Source of the DNA: Allocatelliglobosispora scoriae
GTDB lineage: Bacteria; Actinomycetota; Actinomycetes; Mycobacteriales; Micromonosporaceae
Direction of reading: 5' to 3'
NCBI RefSeq assembly: GCF_014204945.1
Contig: NZ_JACHMN010000003.1
Coordinates: forward strand, 186,001 to 250,000
DNA length: 64,000 nucleotides
The notes under the pieces are model-generated. The model saw only the letters and a list, made by a program, of their open reading frames with translations. It was not told where the DNA came from and searched no databases. The position numbers and the translations under genes were made by a program. Below, in pieces: positions 1 to 7,919 of this stretch; within the stretch, counting starts at the first letter, position 1; each line of letters opens with the position of its first letter.

Positions 1-693
1 GGTGGCGCCATCCCCGACGCGCTGATGACCCTCTCGCGGCTGCTCTCGACCCTGCACGACGACGAGGGCGATGTCGCCGTTCCGGGGCTGCTCAGCACCA
101 CCGCCTCGCCGCTCGACTACCCCGAGGACCGGTTCCGCGAGGAGAACTGCGTCCTCGACGGCGTTCAGCTCATCGGCACGGGGCGGATCGTCGAGCGCAT
201 CTGGGCCAAGCCCGCGATCTCGATCCTCGCCATCGACGCCCCGCCGACATCCGGCGCGCCGAACGCCATCGTGCCGACCGCCAAGGCCAAGATCAGCGTA
301 CGGCTCGCGCCGGGCGAGGACCGCAAGCAGGCTTACGCGACGGTCAAGTCCCACCTGGAGAAGCAGGTCCCGTGGGGTGCCAGGGTCGAGGTGACCTTCG
401 AGCACGACGGCGACCCGATCGTCATCGACGCCACCGGCCCGGCCTACGACGCGGCGCGGGCGGCCTTCAAGGAGGCATGGGACGGGACCGACCCGGTCGA
501 CATCGGCGTCGGCGGTTCGATCCCCTTCATCGCGGCCTTCACCGAGGCGTTCCCGGGTGCCGCGGTGCTGGTGACGGGCGTCGAGGACCCCTACAGCAAG
601 GCGCACGGGCCCAACGAGAGCCTGCACCTGGGCGAGTTCGCCCGGGTCTGCCTCGCCGAGGCCCTGCTGCTGGCGAAGGTCGCCGAGCTCTGA
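1..693 (+). CDS. M20-family metallopeptidase (dipeptidase), C-terminal part
   Basis: The reading frame is open from the first base, so the 5' end lies outside the window. The visible 230 residues cover the dimerisation (lid) domain and the end of the catalytic domain of an M20/ArgE/DapE-type zinc peptidase. The lid domain includes the stretch PTAKAKISVRLAPGED. Near the C-terminus are GGSIPFIAAF and KAHGPNESL, and the His of the latter is the usual last zinc ligand of the family. The likely role is cytoplasmic hydrolysis of dipeptides or N-acyl amino acids. The substrate cannot be told from this part. A strong hairpin follows the stop. Confidence 0.85.
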   Translation, partial: GGAIPDALMTLSRLLSTLHDDEGDVAVPGLLSTTASPLDYPEDRFREENCVLDGVQLIGTGRIVERIWAKPAISILAIDAPPTSGAPNAIVPTAKAKISVRLAPGEDRKQAYATVKSHLEKQVPWGARVEVTFEHDGDPIVIDATGPAYDAARAAFKEAWDGTDPVDIGVGGSIPFIAAFTEAFPGAAVLVTGVEDPYSKAHGPNESLHLGEFARVCLAEALLLAKVAEL

Positions 694-706
694 CGACGAC
701 GGTGCT

Positions 707-754
707 TGACGACGACGGCCGTGACCGGTCCACCGGTCACGGCCGTCGTCGTCA
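707..754. terminator. Hairpin between convergent genes
   Basis: A perfect inverted repeat with 23-base arms (TGACGACGACGGCCG... and its complement) and a 2-base loop. It lies between the convergent ends of the M20 peptidase and the proline-rich protein gene. There is no clear T-run on either side. A bidirectional terminator is the simplest reading. Confidence 0.7.
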
Positions 755-763
755 GGAGACTGC

Positions 764-1570
764 TCAGAGGGCGGCGAGCGACCGCACGTAATTGACCTGC
801 TGGTGCAGGCCCGAGACCTGGACCTGCGAGGTCACCGGGATCCGGGTGACGTACTGCTTGGTGCCGTTGGTGACGACGACCTGCACCATGCCGGTGTAGA
901 CGACCTCCTTCGCCAGCAGGAAGAGCAGGCTGAAGATGGTCAGGCAGAAGAAGAGCACGATCGCCAGGACGATCGCCCAGGTCGGCGTCTTCTGGGTCGC
1001 CTGCCACTGGTCCGTCACGGTCCACTGCGAGCCGCGCAGGGGGAATTCGCCGATCGGCGTGTAGACCGTCGTCGAGCTGACCCGGACATCGCCGATCTGC
1101 GCCACGATCGGCGACGGGGGAGCGGGCGAGGGCAGTGGAGCCGGTCGCTGCTGCGGCTGTGGTGGCGGTGGCGCCGGTCGGCTCGGCAGGGCGGGCTGCG
1201 CCGCAGGCTGCTGATAGGGCTGCGGCTGGGCGAACGCGGGCTGCTGCGGATATGCCTGGGGCTGCCCGAACGGCTGCTGCGGCTCCGGGTAGGGCGGCTG
1301 CTCGACATAGGGCTGGATCGGCGGGTTGTAGAGCGGCGGTGTGCTCGCGACCGGCGGCGCACTCACCGCCGGCGGGGCGCTGACGGCGGGCTGGCTGCTC
1401 ACCGGCGGTGCGACCGCGGCCGGTGGCTCGTAGAGCGCCGGTTCGGCGTCGGGATAGCCCGGGACTCGGACCGTCTCGGCGCCATCGTCCGGCGGCACGA
1501 CGGGGTTCATCGCGGTCGGATCGAAGTAGGGCACGGGCTCCGTCGGCAGTGGCAACGTCGGATCGGGCAT
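764..1570 (-). CDS. Proline-rich membrane protein of unknown function
   Basis: I do not recognise this as a named family. Residues 1 to about 150 are low complexity, with many P, Q and A (runs such as PPPPQPQQRP), as in actinobacterial proteins with a disordered cytoplasmic tail. A compact C-terminal part of about 110 residues follows. It has a predicted beta-rich start (IGDVRVSSTTVYTPIGEFPL), a strongly hydrophobic segment (WAIVLAIVLFFCLTIFSLLF) and a tail with several V/T-rich strands. The ATG at 1570 is used as the start; an in-frame GTG at 1579 would add three residues. It begins 10 bases after the SURF1 gene stop on the same strand, so co-transcription is likely. A link to the membrane or respiratory chain is only suggested by this neighbour. 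Confidence 0.65.
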   Translation of the reverse strand: MPDPTLPLPTEPVPYFDPTAMNPVVPPDDGAETVRVPGYPDAEPALYEPPAAVAPPVSSQPAVSAPPAVSAPPVASTPPLYNPPIQPYVEQPPYPEPQQPFGQPQAYPQQPAFAQPQPYQQPAAQPALPSRPAPPPPQPQQRPAPLPSPAPPSPIVAQIGDVRVSSTTVYTPIGEFPLRGSQWTVTDQWQATQKTPTWAIVLAIVLFFCLTIFSLLFLLAKEVVYTGMVQVVVTNGTKQYVTRIPVTSQVQVSGLHQQVNYVRSLAAL

Positions 1571-1580
1571 AGTCCGCACC

Positions 1581-2378
1581 CTAACCGACGCGGGCTCGCT
1601 CCGCCTCGTTCGCGGGCTCGGCCGCCGGAGCCCGAGCGGCGATGATCTCCTTGCGCAGCAGGTAGAAGTACCCGAAGAGGGTCAGGGCTGCGAAGAGCCA
1701 CCACTGTGCCACGTAGGCGGCGTTCTGCCATGAGTTCTCACGCTGCACGCCGACGGTCGCGTTGGTCGAGCCGGGTGTGCCGTCCACGGCGAGCAGGTAG
1801 GCACCCCACACCGGGTGAGGTACGAGCGTGGCGATCTGGGTGACGCCGATTCGGCGTACCTCAGGATGGCCGTTGATCTGCTCCGGAGCCTGCGCACCGC
1901 TCTCCGTGAGGTGGACGCGGCCGATGATCGTGACCCGTCCCGAGGGCGGGGCGGGCACGACCGGGGGCTTCGTCAGACCGGCCGGGTCCGGAGGGATCCA
2001 ACCCCGGTCGACCAGCACGGCGGTCCCGTCGGAGAGGACGAGCGGGGTGACGATCTCGTAGCCGACCCGGCCCCCGACGGTGCGGTTGCGCACGAGCACC
2101 TCGTGCTGCTGGGCATATTCGCCGGTGACCTCGATGCGGCGCCACTGGGCCTCGTCGGCGGGGAGCGGTCCGGCCTGCCCGGCGGGACCGGTGGGCGCGG
2201 GGAGCACCTCGTCGAGCGCGGCCGTGGCTCCGGCGGCGCCCGCGTCGATGCGGCCGTTGATCGAGTCGCGCACCTCGTAGCGGGACAGCTGCCACACGCC
2301 GAGGAAGACCATGCCGACGGCGAGCGCTATCGCCGCCGCGAGCAGGCCCAGCCAGCGAAAGGTGAGGAAGGTGCGCAC
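1581..2378 (-). CDS. SURF1 family cytochrome oxidase biogenesis protein
   Basis: A 265-residue protein with the SURF1 layout. It has an N-terminal membrane helix (about residues 8-28) ending in GVWQLSRYEVRD, a large extracytoplasmic domain, and a C-terminal helix (YVAQWWLFAALTLFGYFYLL). Conserved pieces include VLVRNRTVGGRVGYEIVTPL and AVLVDRGWIP. SURF1 proteins assist assembly of haem-copper cytochrome c oxidase, probably by handling haem a. The gene is read toward the proline-rich protein gene with a 10-base gap. Upstream lies a spacer with REP-like repeats and then a divergent GNAT gene. Confidence 0.9.
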   Translation of the reverse strand: MRTFLTFRWLGLLAAAIALAVGMVFLGVWQLSRYEVRDSINGRIDAGAAGATAALDEVLPAPTGPAGQAGPLPADEAQWRRIEVTGEYAQQHEVLVRNRTVGGRVGYEIVTPLVLSDGTAVLVDRGWIPPDPAGLTKPPVVPAPPSGRVTIIGRVHLTESGAQAPEQINGHPEVRRIGVTQIATLVPHPVWGAYLLAVDGTPGSTNATVGVQRENSWQNAAYVAQWWLFAALTLFGYFYLLRKEIIAARAPAAEPANEAERARVG

Positions 2379-2415
2379 CGATCGAGACTAGCCCGACCGC
2401 GATCCGCCGAGCCGA

Positions 2416-2518
2416 GGGGCTCGGTCGCTGCGCTCCCTCACTCCTCAGGCCGGCGCTGTGCCGTCTGCGCGCCTTGCGGGGCTCGGTCGCTGCGCTCCCT
2501 CACTCCTCAGGCCGGCGC
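2416..2518. repeat. REP-like doublet (two 41-bp units, 62-bp period)
   Basis: Two identical 41-bp units (2416-2456 and 2478-2518) start with GGGGCTCGGTCGCTGCGC and end with CTCAGGCCGGCGC. They are separated by 21 bases containing GCGCGCC. Read on the minus strand they match, with some changes, the repeats embedded in plsX at 52223-52338 and a single remnant at 56061-56091. They lie in the spacer between SURF1 and the GNAT gene (2379-2655). I see no other feature in that spacer. Confidence 0.75.
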
Positions 2519-2655
2519 GGGAAAACATCCAGCCACTTCTCAGCGACAGAGAGCGCGCCGATTCGGGTCCGGCCGGTAACGTGCTCCGCGACGGGATGCC
2601 GGGCACAAGAGATCACTGATAGCACTGACAGCACCCTGACTGATCGGAGTACGGC

Positions 2656-3285
2656 ATGACGGAGGTCGCGGTGCGGCGATTCCCTCATCTGACCGTGTCC
2701 ACGCCACGGCTGGATGTTCGCCAGCTCCAGGCGTCGGATGCCGACGAGGTGGGCCGGATCTTCGGCGACAAGCTCGTGCAGCGCTGGCTGCCCTTCCCCA
2801 GCGAGTTCGGGCAGATCGAGGGCAAGGCGTGGTGCACGGAGCTCGCCACCGAGCGGCGCGACAGCGGCGCCGGTGATCATTACGGCATCATCCGGCGCGA
2901 CGACCAGCGCCTCGTCGGCTGCCTGTGGACCAAGCGGACCGACTGGTCCAGCGGCGTGACCGAGGTCTCCTACGCCGTCTCCGACCAGGTCCGGGGCTTC
3001 GGGTTCGCACCGGAGGCGGTCGACGCGCTGACCCTGGCGCTGATCCTGGAGCACGGCTTCCAGCGCATCGAGCTGCGGGTCGCGCCGGGCAACACGGCGT
3101 CGCGCCGGGTCGCCGAGAAGGCCGGCTTCACCTATGAGGGCCTGCTGCGCAACTCGGGCTTCGTGCACAGCGGCCGGGTCGACCTGGAGGTCTGGTCCCT
3201 GGTCGCCGCGGACCTGCGGGGCAGCAGCCCGGTCCGGGAGAACACCGTCGTCCGGCAACCGGCTCGCGCCGCAGCGGCTGCGTAA
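2656..3285 (+). CDS. GNAT family N-acetyltransferase (RimJ/RimL type)
   Basis: A 209-residue acetyltransferase of the GNAT superfamily. The N-terminal part (STPRLDVRQLQASDADEVGRI) is the typical RimJ/RimL opening. The acetyl-CoA binding region is around QVRGFGFAPEAVDALTL, and the late motif NTASRRVAEKAGFTYEGLLR is diagnostic. The substrate could be a ribosomal protein N-terminus, an amino acid or a small molecule; sequence alone does not tell. It is a single gene with its own spacer upstream and a GC-rich hairpin at 3291 after the stop, facing the penicillin-binding protein gene. Confidence 0.88.
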   Translation: MTEVAVRRFPHLTVSTPRLDVRQLQASDADEVGRIFGDKLVQRWLPFPSEFGQIEGKAWCTELATERRDSGAGDHYGIIRRDDQRLVGCLWTKRTDWSSGVTEVSYAVSDQVRGFGFAPEAVDALTLALILEHGFQRIELRVAPGNTASRRVAEKAGFTYEGLLRNSGFVHSGRVDLEVWSLVAADLRGSSPVRENTVVRQPARAAAAA

Positions 3286-3290
3286 ACGCC

Positions 3291-3320
3291 GATGGCCGGC
3301 CCCCACGGGGGCCGGCCATC
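3291..3320. terminator. Bidirectional hairpin between GNAT and PBP genes
   Basis: Perfect inverted repeat with 14-base arms (GATGGCCGGCCCCC and its complement) around a 2-base loop. It sits six bases after the GNAT stop and just beyond the PBP stop on the other strand. Its position between convergent genes fits a shared terminator, although no T-run follows. Confidence 0.8.
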
Positions 3321-3333
3321 GAAACAGCGCCGA

Positions 3334-5619
3334 TCAGCGGGTCTTCTTCTTCGGCTTGACGACCTTCACCTTGGGCTTGACCGACTTCCTCGGGGTGGAC
3401 TGGGTGGCGCTGCGCGGCACCATCGCGGTCCGGTTGTTGCCGAGGATGGGCCCCGACGGCGGGGTGAAGCTCCGCTTGGGCTGCCCGGCGAGGGCGTCCC
3501 GCAGCGTGTACGCCACCGAGAAGAGCGGGACGTTGTAGTTCCAGTCGCCGACGACGTGGAACGGGTTGTCCGGGTCCGACATGAAGCTCGCCGCAGCCAG
3601 CTCCGGGGTGTACCCGACGAACCAGGCGGCCCGGGTGTCGTCCGTGGTGCCTGTCTTGCCGGCGATGGGCCGCTCGGTCCAGGAGTACATGCTCGGCGCC
3701 GTCGACCAGCTGCCGCAGCCGCCCTTCGCCGCGCCGTAGCCGGTGACGCACCGGGCGATGTCGGTGAAGCCCCGAGCCACCTGTACGGAGACCGCCTGGC
3801 GGCAGCGCGGCTTGGCGATCTCGACCGGGGCACCTCCCGGCGGGGTCCACATCGCCGCCTTGCCCTCCGGTGTGGTGATCGACTGCACCGGGATCGTCTC
3901 GCAGTATTTCCCGTCGGCGGCCATCGTGGCGTAGGCGTTCGCCATCTCCAGCGGCGACACGTCGGAGACGCCGAGGGTGAAGGCGCCCCACTCCTTCGAG
4001 CGGGGGTATTTCGCCATCATCTGGTCGACGTCGGAGCGCCAGCGCAGGCCCAGGTTCTCGGCCATCTTGACGACCTGGTCGGCGCCGACCTTCTGCTCCA
4101 GCTGCACGAAGTAGGTGTTGACGGACTTGCCGAAGCCGGACCACATGTTCTGCGTACCGGTCATGGCGCCGGAGGCGTTCGACGGGCACCAGTGGCCGCC
4201 GGCGCAGCTCTTCGGATCGTCCCAGCCGGTCCAGTACTGCGAGGTGAGCCGCTGAGGCGAGTAGAACGACGTGCTGAGCGGGTAACCGGCGCTGAGCGCG
4301 GCGACCGCGGTGAAGAGCTTGAACGTCGAGCCGGCCTGGTAACCGGGCAGGTCACCGCCGCCGAGCAGCGGGTTCACCGTGTTCGGGTAGTTGCCCCTGA
4401 TCTTGCCCTGGCGGGCCGGGTCGGAGTGCTCGCCGTTGTTCTTCTGGTCCAGCGAGTAGACCCGGTTGACGCCCATCGCCTTGACCATGCCGGTGCCCGG
4501 CTGCACCAGGACGATGCCGTGGCCGAAGCTGCTGTAGGCGGAGACCTGGTTGTTGACGTTGCGCTGTGCGATCTTCTGGATGCGCGGGTCGAGCGAGGTG
4601 ACGATGCGGTAGCCGCCTCGGCGGAGCTTGTCCTCGCGCTCGGCCGCGCTGTTGCCGAAGGCCGGCTGCGATGCCCACCAGCTCTTCAGGTAGTCGCAGA
4701 AGAAGCCCCAGCTGTTGTAGGCCTTCGGCACCGAGATGCAGTCGTTCGGCGGCACCGTGATCTTCAGCTTGATCGGCAGCACCTTCGCCTTGTCTGCGTC
4801 GGCGGCGGTGATGTAGCCGAGCTCCTTCATCTTGTCGATGACGTAGTTGCGGCGTTCCGTCGCGGCGCGCGGGTCCGATGCGGCCGGGTCGTACGCCGAG
4901 GGCGCCTTGACCAGACCGGCGAGCGTGGCGGCCTCGGTGACGGTGAGGTCCTTGGGCAGCTTGGAGAAGAAGATCTGCGAGGCGGCGAAGATGCCGTAGG
5001 CGCGGTGCCCGAAGTAGGCCACGTTGAGGTAGCGCTCCAGGATGTCCCGCTTGCTGATCTGCTTCTCCAGCGCGATCGCCATCCGCATCTCGCGGAGCTT
5101 GCGGGCGCTGGTCTGCTCGGTCGCCTGCATGACCTCGGCCGGGGTCTGCGCACTGTCACGCAGCGATGCCCTGACGTACTGCATGGTCAGCGTCGAGGCG
5201 CCCTGGGAGACCTCGCCGGCGCTGTGGTTGGCGACGAAGGCCCGCACGATGCCCTTGGTGTCCACGCCGTTGTGCTCGTAGAACCGGGCATCCTCGCTCG
5301 CCACGATGGCGTTGACGATGTTCTCCGAGATCTCCGGCATCGGGGTGTATTTGCGATGTTCTTCATAGAACATCGTCATCAGCGTCTTGCCGTCGTTGGC
5401 ATAGACGTATGTCGTCTGCGAGGGCGGAACGATGTTGAGGTCGCTCGGCAGGGACTGGTAATAGTCGACGCCGGCCTTGACCCCCAGGCCGCCGACGGCG
5501 GCGAGCGGATACGTGACCGCGGCGACGACCACGCCCGAGATCAGTCCGGCTCGAAGGAGCGGGGTAAGCCGCCCGGCGGCAGCGAGGGTGCGCTTTATCA
5601 CCTGTTCAAGGTATGACAT
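3334..5619 (-). CDS. Class A penicillin-binding protein (transglycosylase/transpeptidase)
   Basis: A 761-residue bifunctional peptidoglycan synthase. An N-terminal membrane anchor (about residues 20-45) is followed by the GT51 transglycosylase domain, with SEDARFYEHNGVD carrying the catalytic Glu and QGASTLTMQYVR. The penicillin-binding domain follows, with all three active-site motifs: STFK (in QAGSTFKLF), SVN (in GKSVNTYF) and KTGT (in GKTGTTDDTRAAW). It polymerises and cross-links peptidoglycan at the outer face of the membrane. The C-terminus is a basic, low-complexity tail (SVKPKVKVVKPKKKTR), with no PASTA domain visible. The gene is divergent from the cobalamin genes; the 93-base spacer holds a short palindrome. 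Confidence 0.93.
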   Translation of the reverse strand: MSYLEQVIKRTLAAAGRLTPLLRAGLISGVVVAAVTYPLAAVGGLGVKAGVDYYQSLPSDLNIVPPSQTTYVYANDGKTLMTMFYEEHRKYTPMPEISENIVNAIVASEDARFYEHNGVDTKGIVRAFVANHSAGEVSQGASTLTMQYVRASLRDSAQTPAEVMQATEQTSARKLREMRMAIALEKQISKRDILERYLNVAYFGHRAYGIFAASQIFFSKLPKDLTVTEAATLAGLVKAPSAYDPAASDPRAATERRNYVIDKMKELGYITAADADKAKVLPIKLKITVPPNDCISVPKAYNSWGFFCDYLKSWWASQPAFGNSAAEREDKLRRGGYRIVTSLDPRIQKIAQRNVNNQVSAYSSFGHGIVLVQPGTGMVKAMGVNRVYSLDQKNNGEHSDPARQGKIRGNYPNTVNPLLGGGDLPGYQAGSTFKLFTAVAALSAGYPLSTSFYSPQRLTSQYWTGWDDPKSCAGGHWCPSNASGAMTGTQNMWSGFGKSVNTYFVQLEQKVGADQVVKMAENLGLRWRSDVDQMMAKYPRSKEWGAFTLGVSDVSPLEMANAYATMAADGKYCETIPVQSITTPEGKAAMWTPPGGAPVEIAKPRCRQAVSVQVARGFTDIARCVTGYGAAKGGCGSWSTAPSMYSWTERPIAGKTGTTDDTRAAWFVGYTPELAAASFMSDPDNPFHVVGDWNYNVPLFSVAYTLRDALAGQPKRSFTPPSGPILGNNRTAMVPRSATQSTPRKSVKPKVKVVKPKKKTR

Positions 5620-5674
5620 AGCGCTCTAATACGTGATTGAAAGCGACAAACGACGCGACGAAGTTTCGCCCTCC

Positions 5675-5688
5675 GTCGGCTAGCCGAC
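5675..5688. promoter_or_regulatory. Short perfect palindrome in divergent promoter region
   Basis: The 14-bp palindrome GTCGGCTAGCCGAC lies between the divergent PBP and cobC-like genes. The same core, as GGTCGGCTAGCCGACC, occurs at 55918-55933 after another gene. It may be an operator, or simply a recurring GC-rich palindrome. No protein can be assigned. Confidence 0.3.
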
Positions 5689-5712
5689 AGTGGCCTGTGA
5701 TCTCCTAACGAC

Positions 5713-6756
5713 GTGATCCACCCCGACATGACGGCCCTCACCCATCACGGTGACACCGAGATCGGGCCGGGGCTGGTCGACCTCGCGGTCAACGTCCGCA
5801 CCGCGCCCCGCCCGTCCTGGCTGGACGAACCGATCCGCGCCGCCCTCGACGACCTGGCGAGATACCCCGACGGGCGCGAGGCCCGCGCGGCCGTCGCGGC
5901 GCGGCACCACCGCCCGGCCGCCGAGGTGCTCCTGACCGCGGGGGCCGCGCAGGCCTTCACGCTGGTCGCTCAGGCTCCGCTGGGGGTACGCCACCCGCTC
6001 GTCCTGCACCCGCAGTTCACCGAGCCGGAGGCCGCTCTGATCGGGGCGGGGCACCGGGTGGACCGGGTGGTCCTCGCGCCCCCGTTCACCCTGGACCCGG
6101 CCCTGGTCCCCGAGTCCGCCGACCTCGTGGTGATCGGCAACCCCACCAACCCGACCTCGGTGGCCCACCCGGTGGCGACGATCGAGGCGCTGGCCCGCCC
6201 CGGCCGGATCCTGCTCGTCGACGAGGCCTTCGCCGACACGATCCCCGGCGAGCCCCACTCCGTCGCCGACCGCCGCGACCTGCCCGGACTGCTCGTCCTG
6301 CGCAGCCTCACCAAGACCTGGGGCCTGGCCGGGCTGCGGATCGGCTACCTGCTCGGCCCGGCGGAGCTGATCGAGCGGCTCGCCGCGGTGGCACCGCTCT
6401 GGCCGGTCAGCACCCCCGCACTCGCGGCCGCCACGGCGTGCGCGTCACCGCTCGCCCGCTCGACGGCCGATCGAATCGCAATGGAGTTGGCTATCGAGCG
6501 GGATCATCTTGTGAGGCTGCTCCGCGAGGTCCCCGGGCTGGTCGTGAACCCCGACCCGGCGAGTTCCTTCGTTCTGGTGCAGGTCAGTGGGGCTGATCAA
6601 GCACGACTGGAGTTGAGATCACGGGGCTTCGCCGTCCGCCGTGGTGATACGTTCCCGGGGCTTGACCGGGACTGGCTGCGGATAGCCGTCCGGGACACGG
6701 CGACGAGCGAGGCATTCGTCGCCGTACTGCACGGGGTGTTGGGGGACATGGCATGA
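5713..6756 (+). CDS. cobC: CobC-like PLP-dependent aminotransferase (Rv2231c family)
   Basis: A class I/II fold PLP enzyme of 347 residues, like the histidinol-phosphate aminotransferase/threonine-phosphate decarboxylase group. The PLP-binding lysine lies in SLTKTWGLAGLRIGY. GNPTNPTS and LLVDEAFADTIPGE carry the conserved Asn and Asp that contact the cofactor. Its place as first gene of a cobT-cobA operon supports a role in cobalamin synthesis, probably supplying aminopropanol phosphate for the nucleotide loop. True threonine-phosphate decarboxylase activity is inferred from context. The start is GTG at 5713; an ATG five codons later is possible. Its end overlaps cobT by four bases (ATGA). 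Confidence 0.82.
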   Translation: MIHPDMTALTHHGDTEIGPGLVDLAVNVRTAPRPSWLDEPIRAALDDLARYPDGREARAAVAARHHRPAAEVLLTAGAAQAFTLVAQAPLGVRHPLVLHPQFTEPEAALIGAGHRVDRVVLAPPFTLDPALVPESADLVVIGNPTNPTSVAHPVATIEALARPGRILLVDEAFADTIPGEPHSVADRRDLPGLLVLRSLTKTWGLAGLRIGYLLGPAELIERLAAVAPLWPVSTPALAAATACASPLARSTADRIAMELAIERDHLVRLLREVPGLVVNPDPASSFVLVQVSGADQARLELRSRGFAVRRGDTFPGLDRDWLRIAVRDTATSEAFVAVLHGVLGDMA

Positions 6757-7919
6757 GCGAGCTGCTGGATCGCACCGTCGTCGCGATCGGGCCGCCGGAC
6801 GAGGGCGCGATGGCACAGGCCCGGGAGCTGCAGGGACGGCTGACGAAGCCGGCCGGCTCGCTGGGCCGCCTGGAGGAGCTCTCGATCCGCCTCGCCGGGC
6901 TCGCCCGAACCTGCCCGCCACCGCCGGTCGATCCGGCCGCCGTGGCGGTCTTCGCGGGTGACCACGGCGTCCACGCGCAGGGTGTCACGCCCTGGCCGCG
7001 CGAGGTGACCGCCCAGATGGTGCACAACTTCGTCACCGGCGGCGCGGTCGTCAACGCCTTCGCCCGCCAGGTCGGCGCCTCCGTGACCGTGGTCGACGTC
7101 GGTGTCGCCGTGGAGCTGCCGCCCTCGCCCCACCTGCTCGACCGCAAGGTGCGCGAGGGCACCCGGGACATGACGGTCGAGACCGCGATGACCAGGGACG
7201 AGGCGATCCGGGCGATCGAGGTCGGCATCGAGGTCGCCGACCGGCTGCTCGACGCGGGCGCGCACACCCTGATCACCGGCGACATGGGCATCGCCAACAC
7301 GACCCCGTCGGCCGCCCTGATCGCGGCCTTCACCGGTGCCGACCCGGGTGTCGTCACCGGCCTCGGCACGGGCATCGACAGCGAGACCCACCACCGCAAG
7401 GTCGAGGTGATCCGCGCGGCACTGGCGCTGCACCGGCCGTCACCGCAGGACCCGATCGGCGTCCTGGCCTGCGTCGGCGGGCTCGAGCACGCGGCGATCA
7501 CCGGCTTCATCCTGCGCGCCGCCGCTCGCCGCCACCCCGTCATCCTCGACGGCGTCATCGCCTGCTCGGCGGCGCTGGTCGCGGCTGCGATCGCCCCCGA
7601 GTCGGTCACCGCGATGGTCGCCGGGCACCTCTCGGTCGAGCCGGGAGCGGCTGCCGCCCTCGCCCACCTGGACCTTTCGCCGCTGCTCGACCTGGGACTG
7701 CGCCTCGGCGAGGGCACCGGCGCGGTGCTGGCCCTGCCGATCGTCGCGAGCGCGGTCCGCGCCCTGCACGAGGTGGCCACCTTCGACACCGCCGGCGTCA
7801 CCGACGCCGCGCACGGTGACGCCAGCCCCGACCAAGACCGCCGCAACTCTTCAAGAGTCGGTCCTATGGACGGCCATCCGGTGGGTGCCGGGCCGGTGGA
7901 CGTGGTGAACGAGCCGTGA
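6753..7919 (+). CDS. cobT: Nicotinate-nucleotide-dimethylbenzimidazole phosphoribosyltransferase
   Basis: CobT transfers phosphoribose from nicotinate mononucleotide to dimethylbenzimidazole, giving alpha-ribazole phosphate for the lower ligand of B12. Family signatures are LTKPAGSLGRLEEL, FAGDHGVHAQGV, TGDMGIANTTPSAAL and the C-terminal LGEGTGAVLALP, whose Glu is the expected catalytic base. The normal family end is near VATFDTAG. Here the protein runs on for about 35 more residues, low in complexity and rich in D, G and P. That extension includes an imperfect copy of the CAACTCTTCAAGAGTTG repeat (7844-7860, read as NSSRV). The gene overlaps its neighbours by four bases on both sides, so translation is probably coupled. 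Confidence 0.93.
   Translation: MSELLDRTVVAIGPPDEGAMAQARELQGRLTKPAGSLGRLEELSIRLAGLARTCPPPPVDPAAVAVFAGDHGVHAQGVTPWPREVTAQMVHNFVTGGAVVNAFARQVGASVTVVDVGVAVELPPSPHLLDRKVREGTRDMTVETAMTRDEAIRAIEVGIEVADRLLDAGAHTLITGDMGIANTTPSAALIAAFTGADPGVVTGLGTGIDSETHHRKVEVIRAALALHRPSPQDPIGVLACVGGLEHAAITGFILRAAARRHPVILDGVIACSAALVAAAIAPESVTAMVAGHLSVEPGAAAALAHLDLSPLLDLGLRLGEGTGAVLALPIVASAVRALHEVATFDTAGVTDAAHGDASPDQDRRNSSRVGPMDGHPVGAGPVDVVNEP

Noticed and set aside
3292-5616. A 774-codon plus-strand frame opposite the penicillin-binding protein
   Set aside because: The minus-strand gene has all catalytic motifs; the plus frame has none and is an antisense artefact of GC-rich codons.
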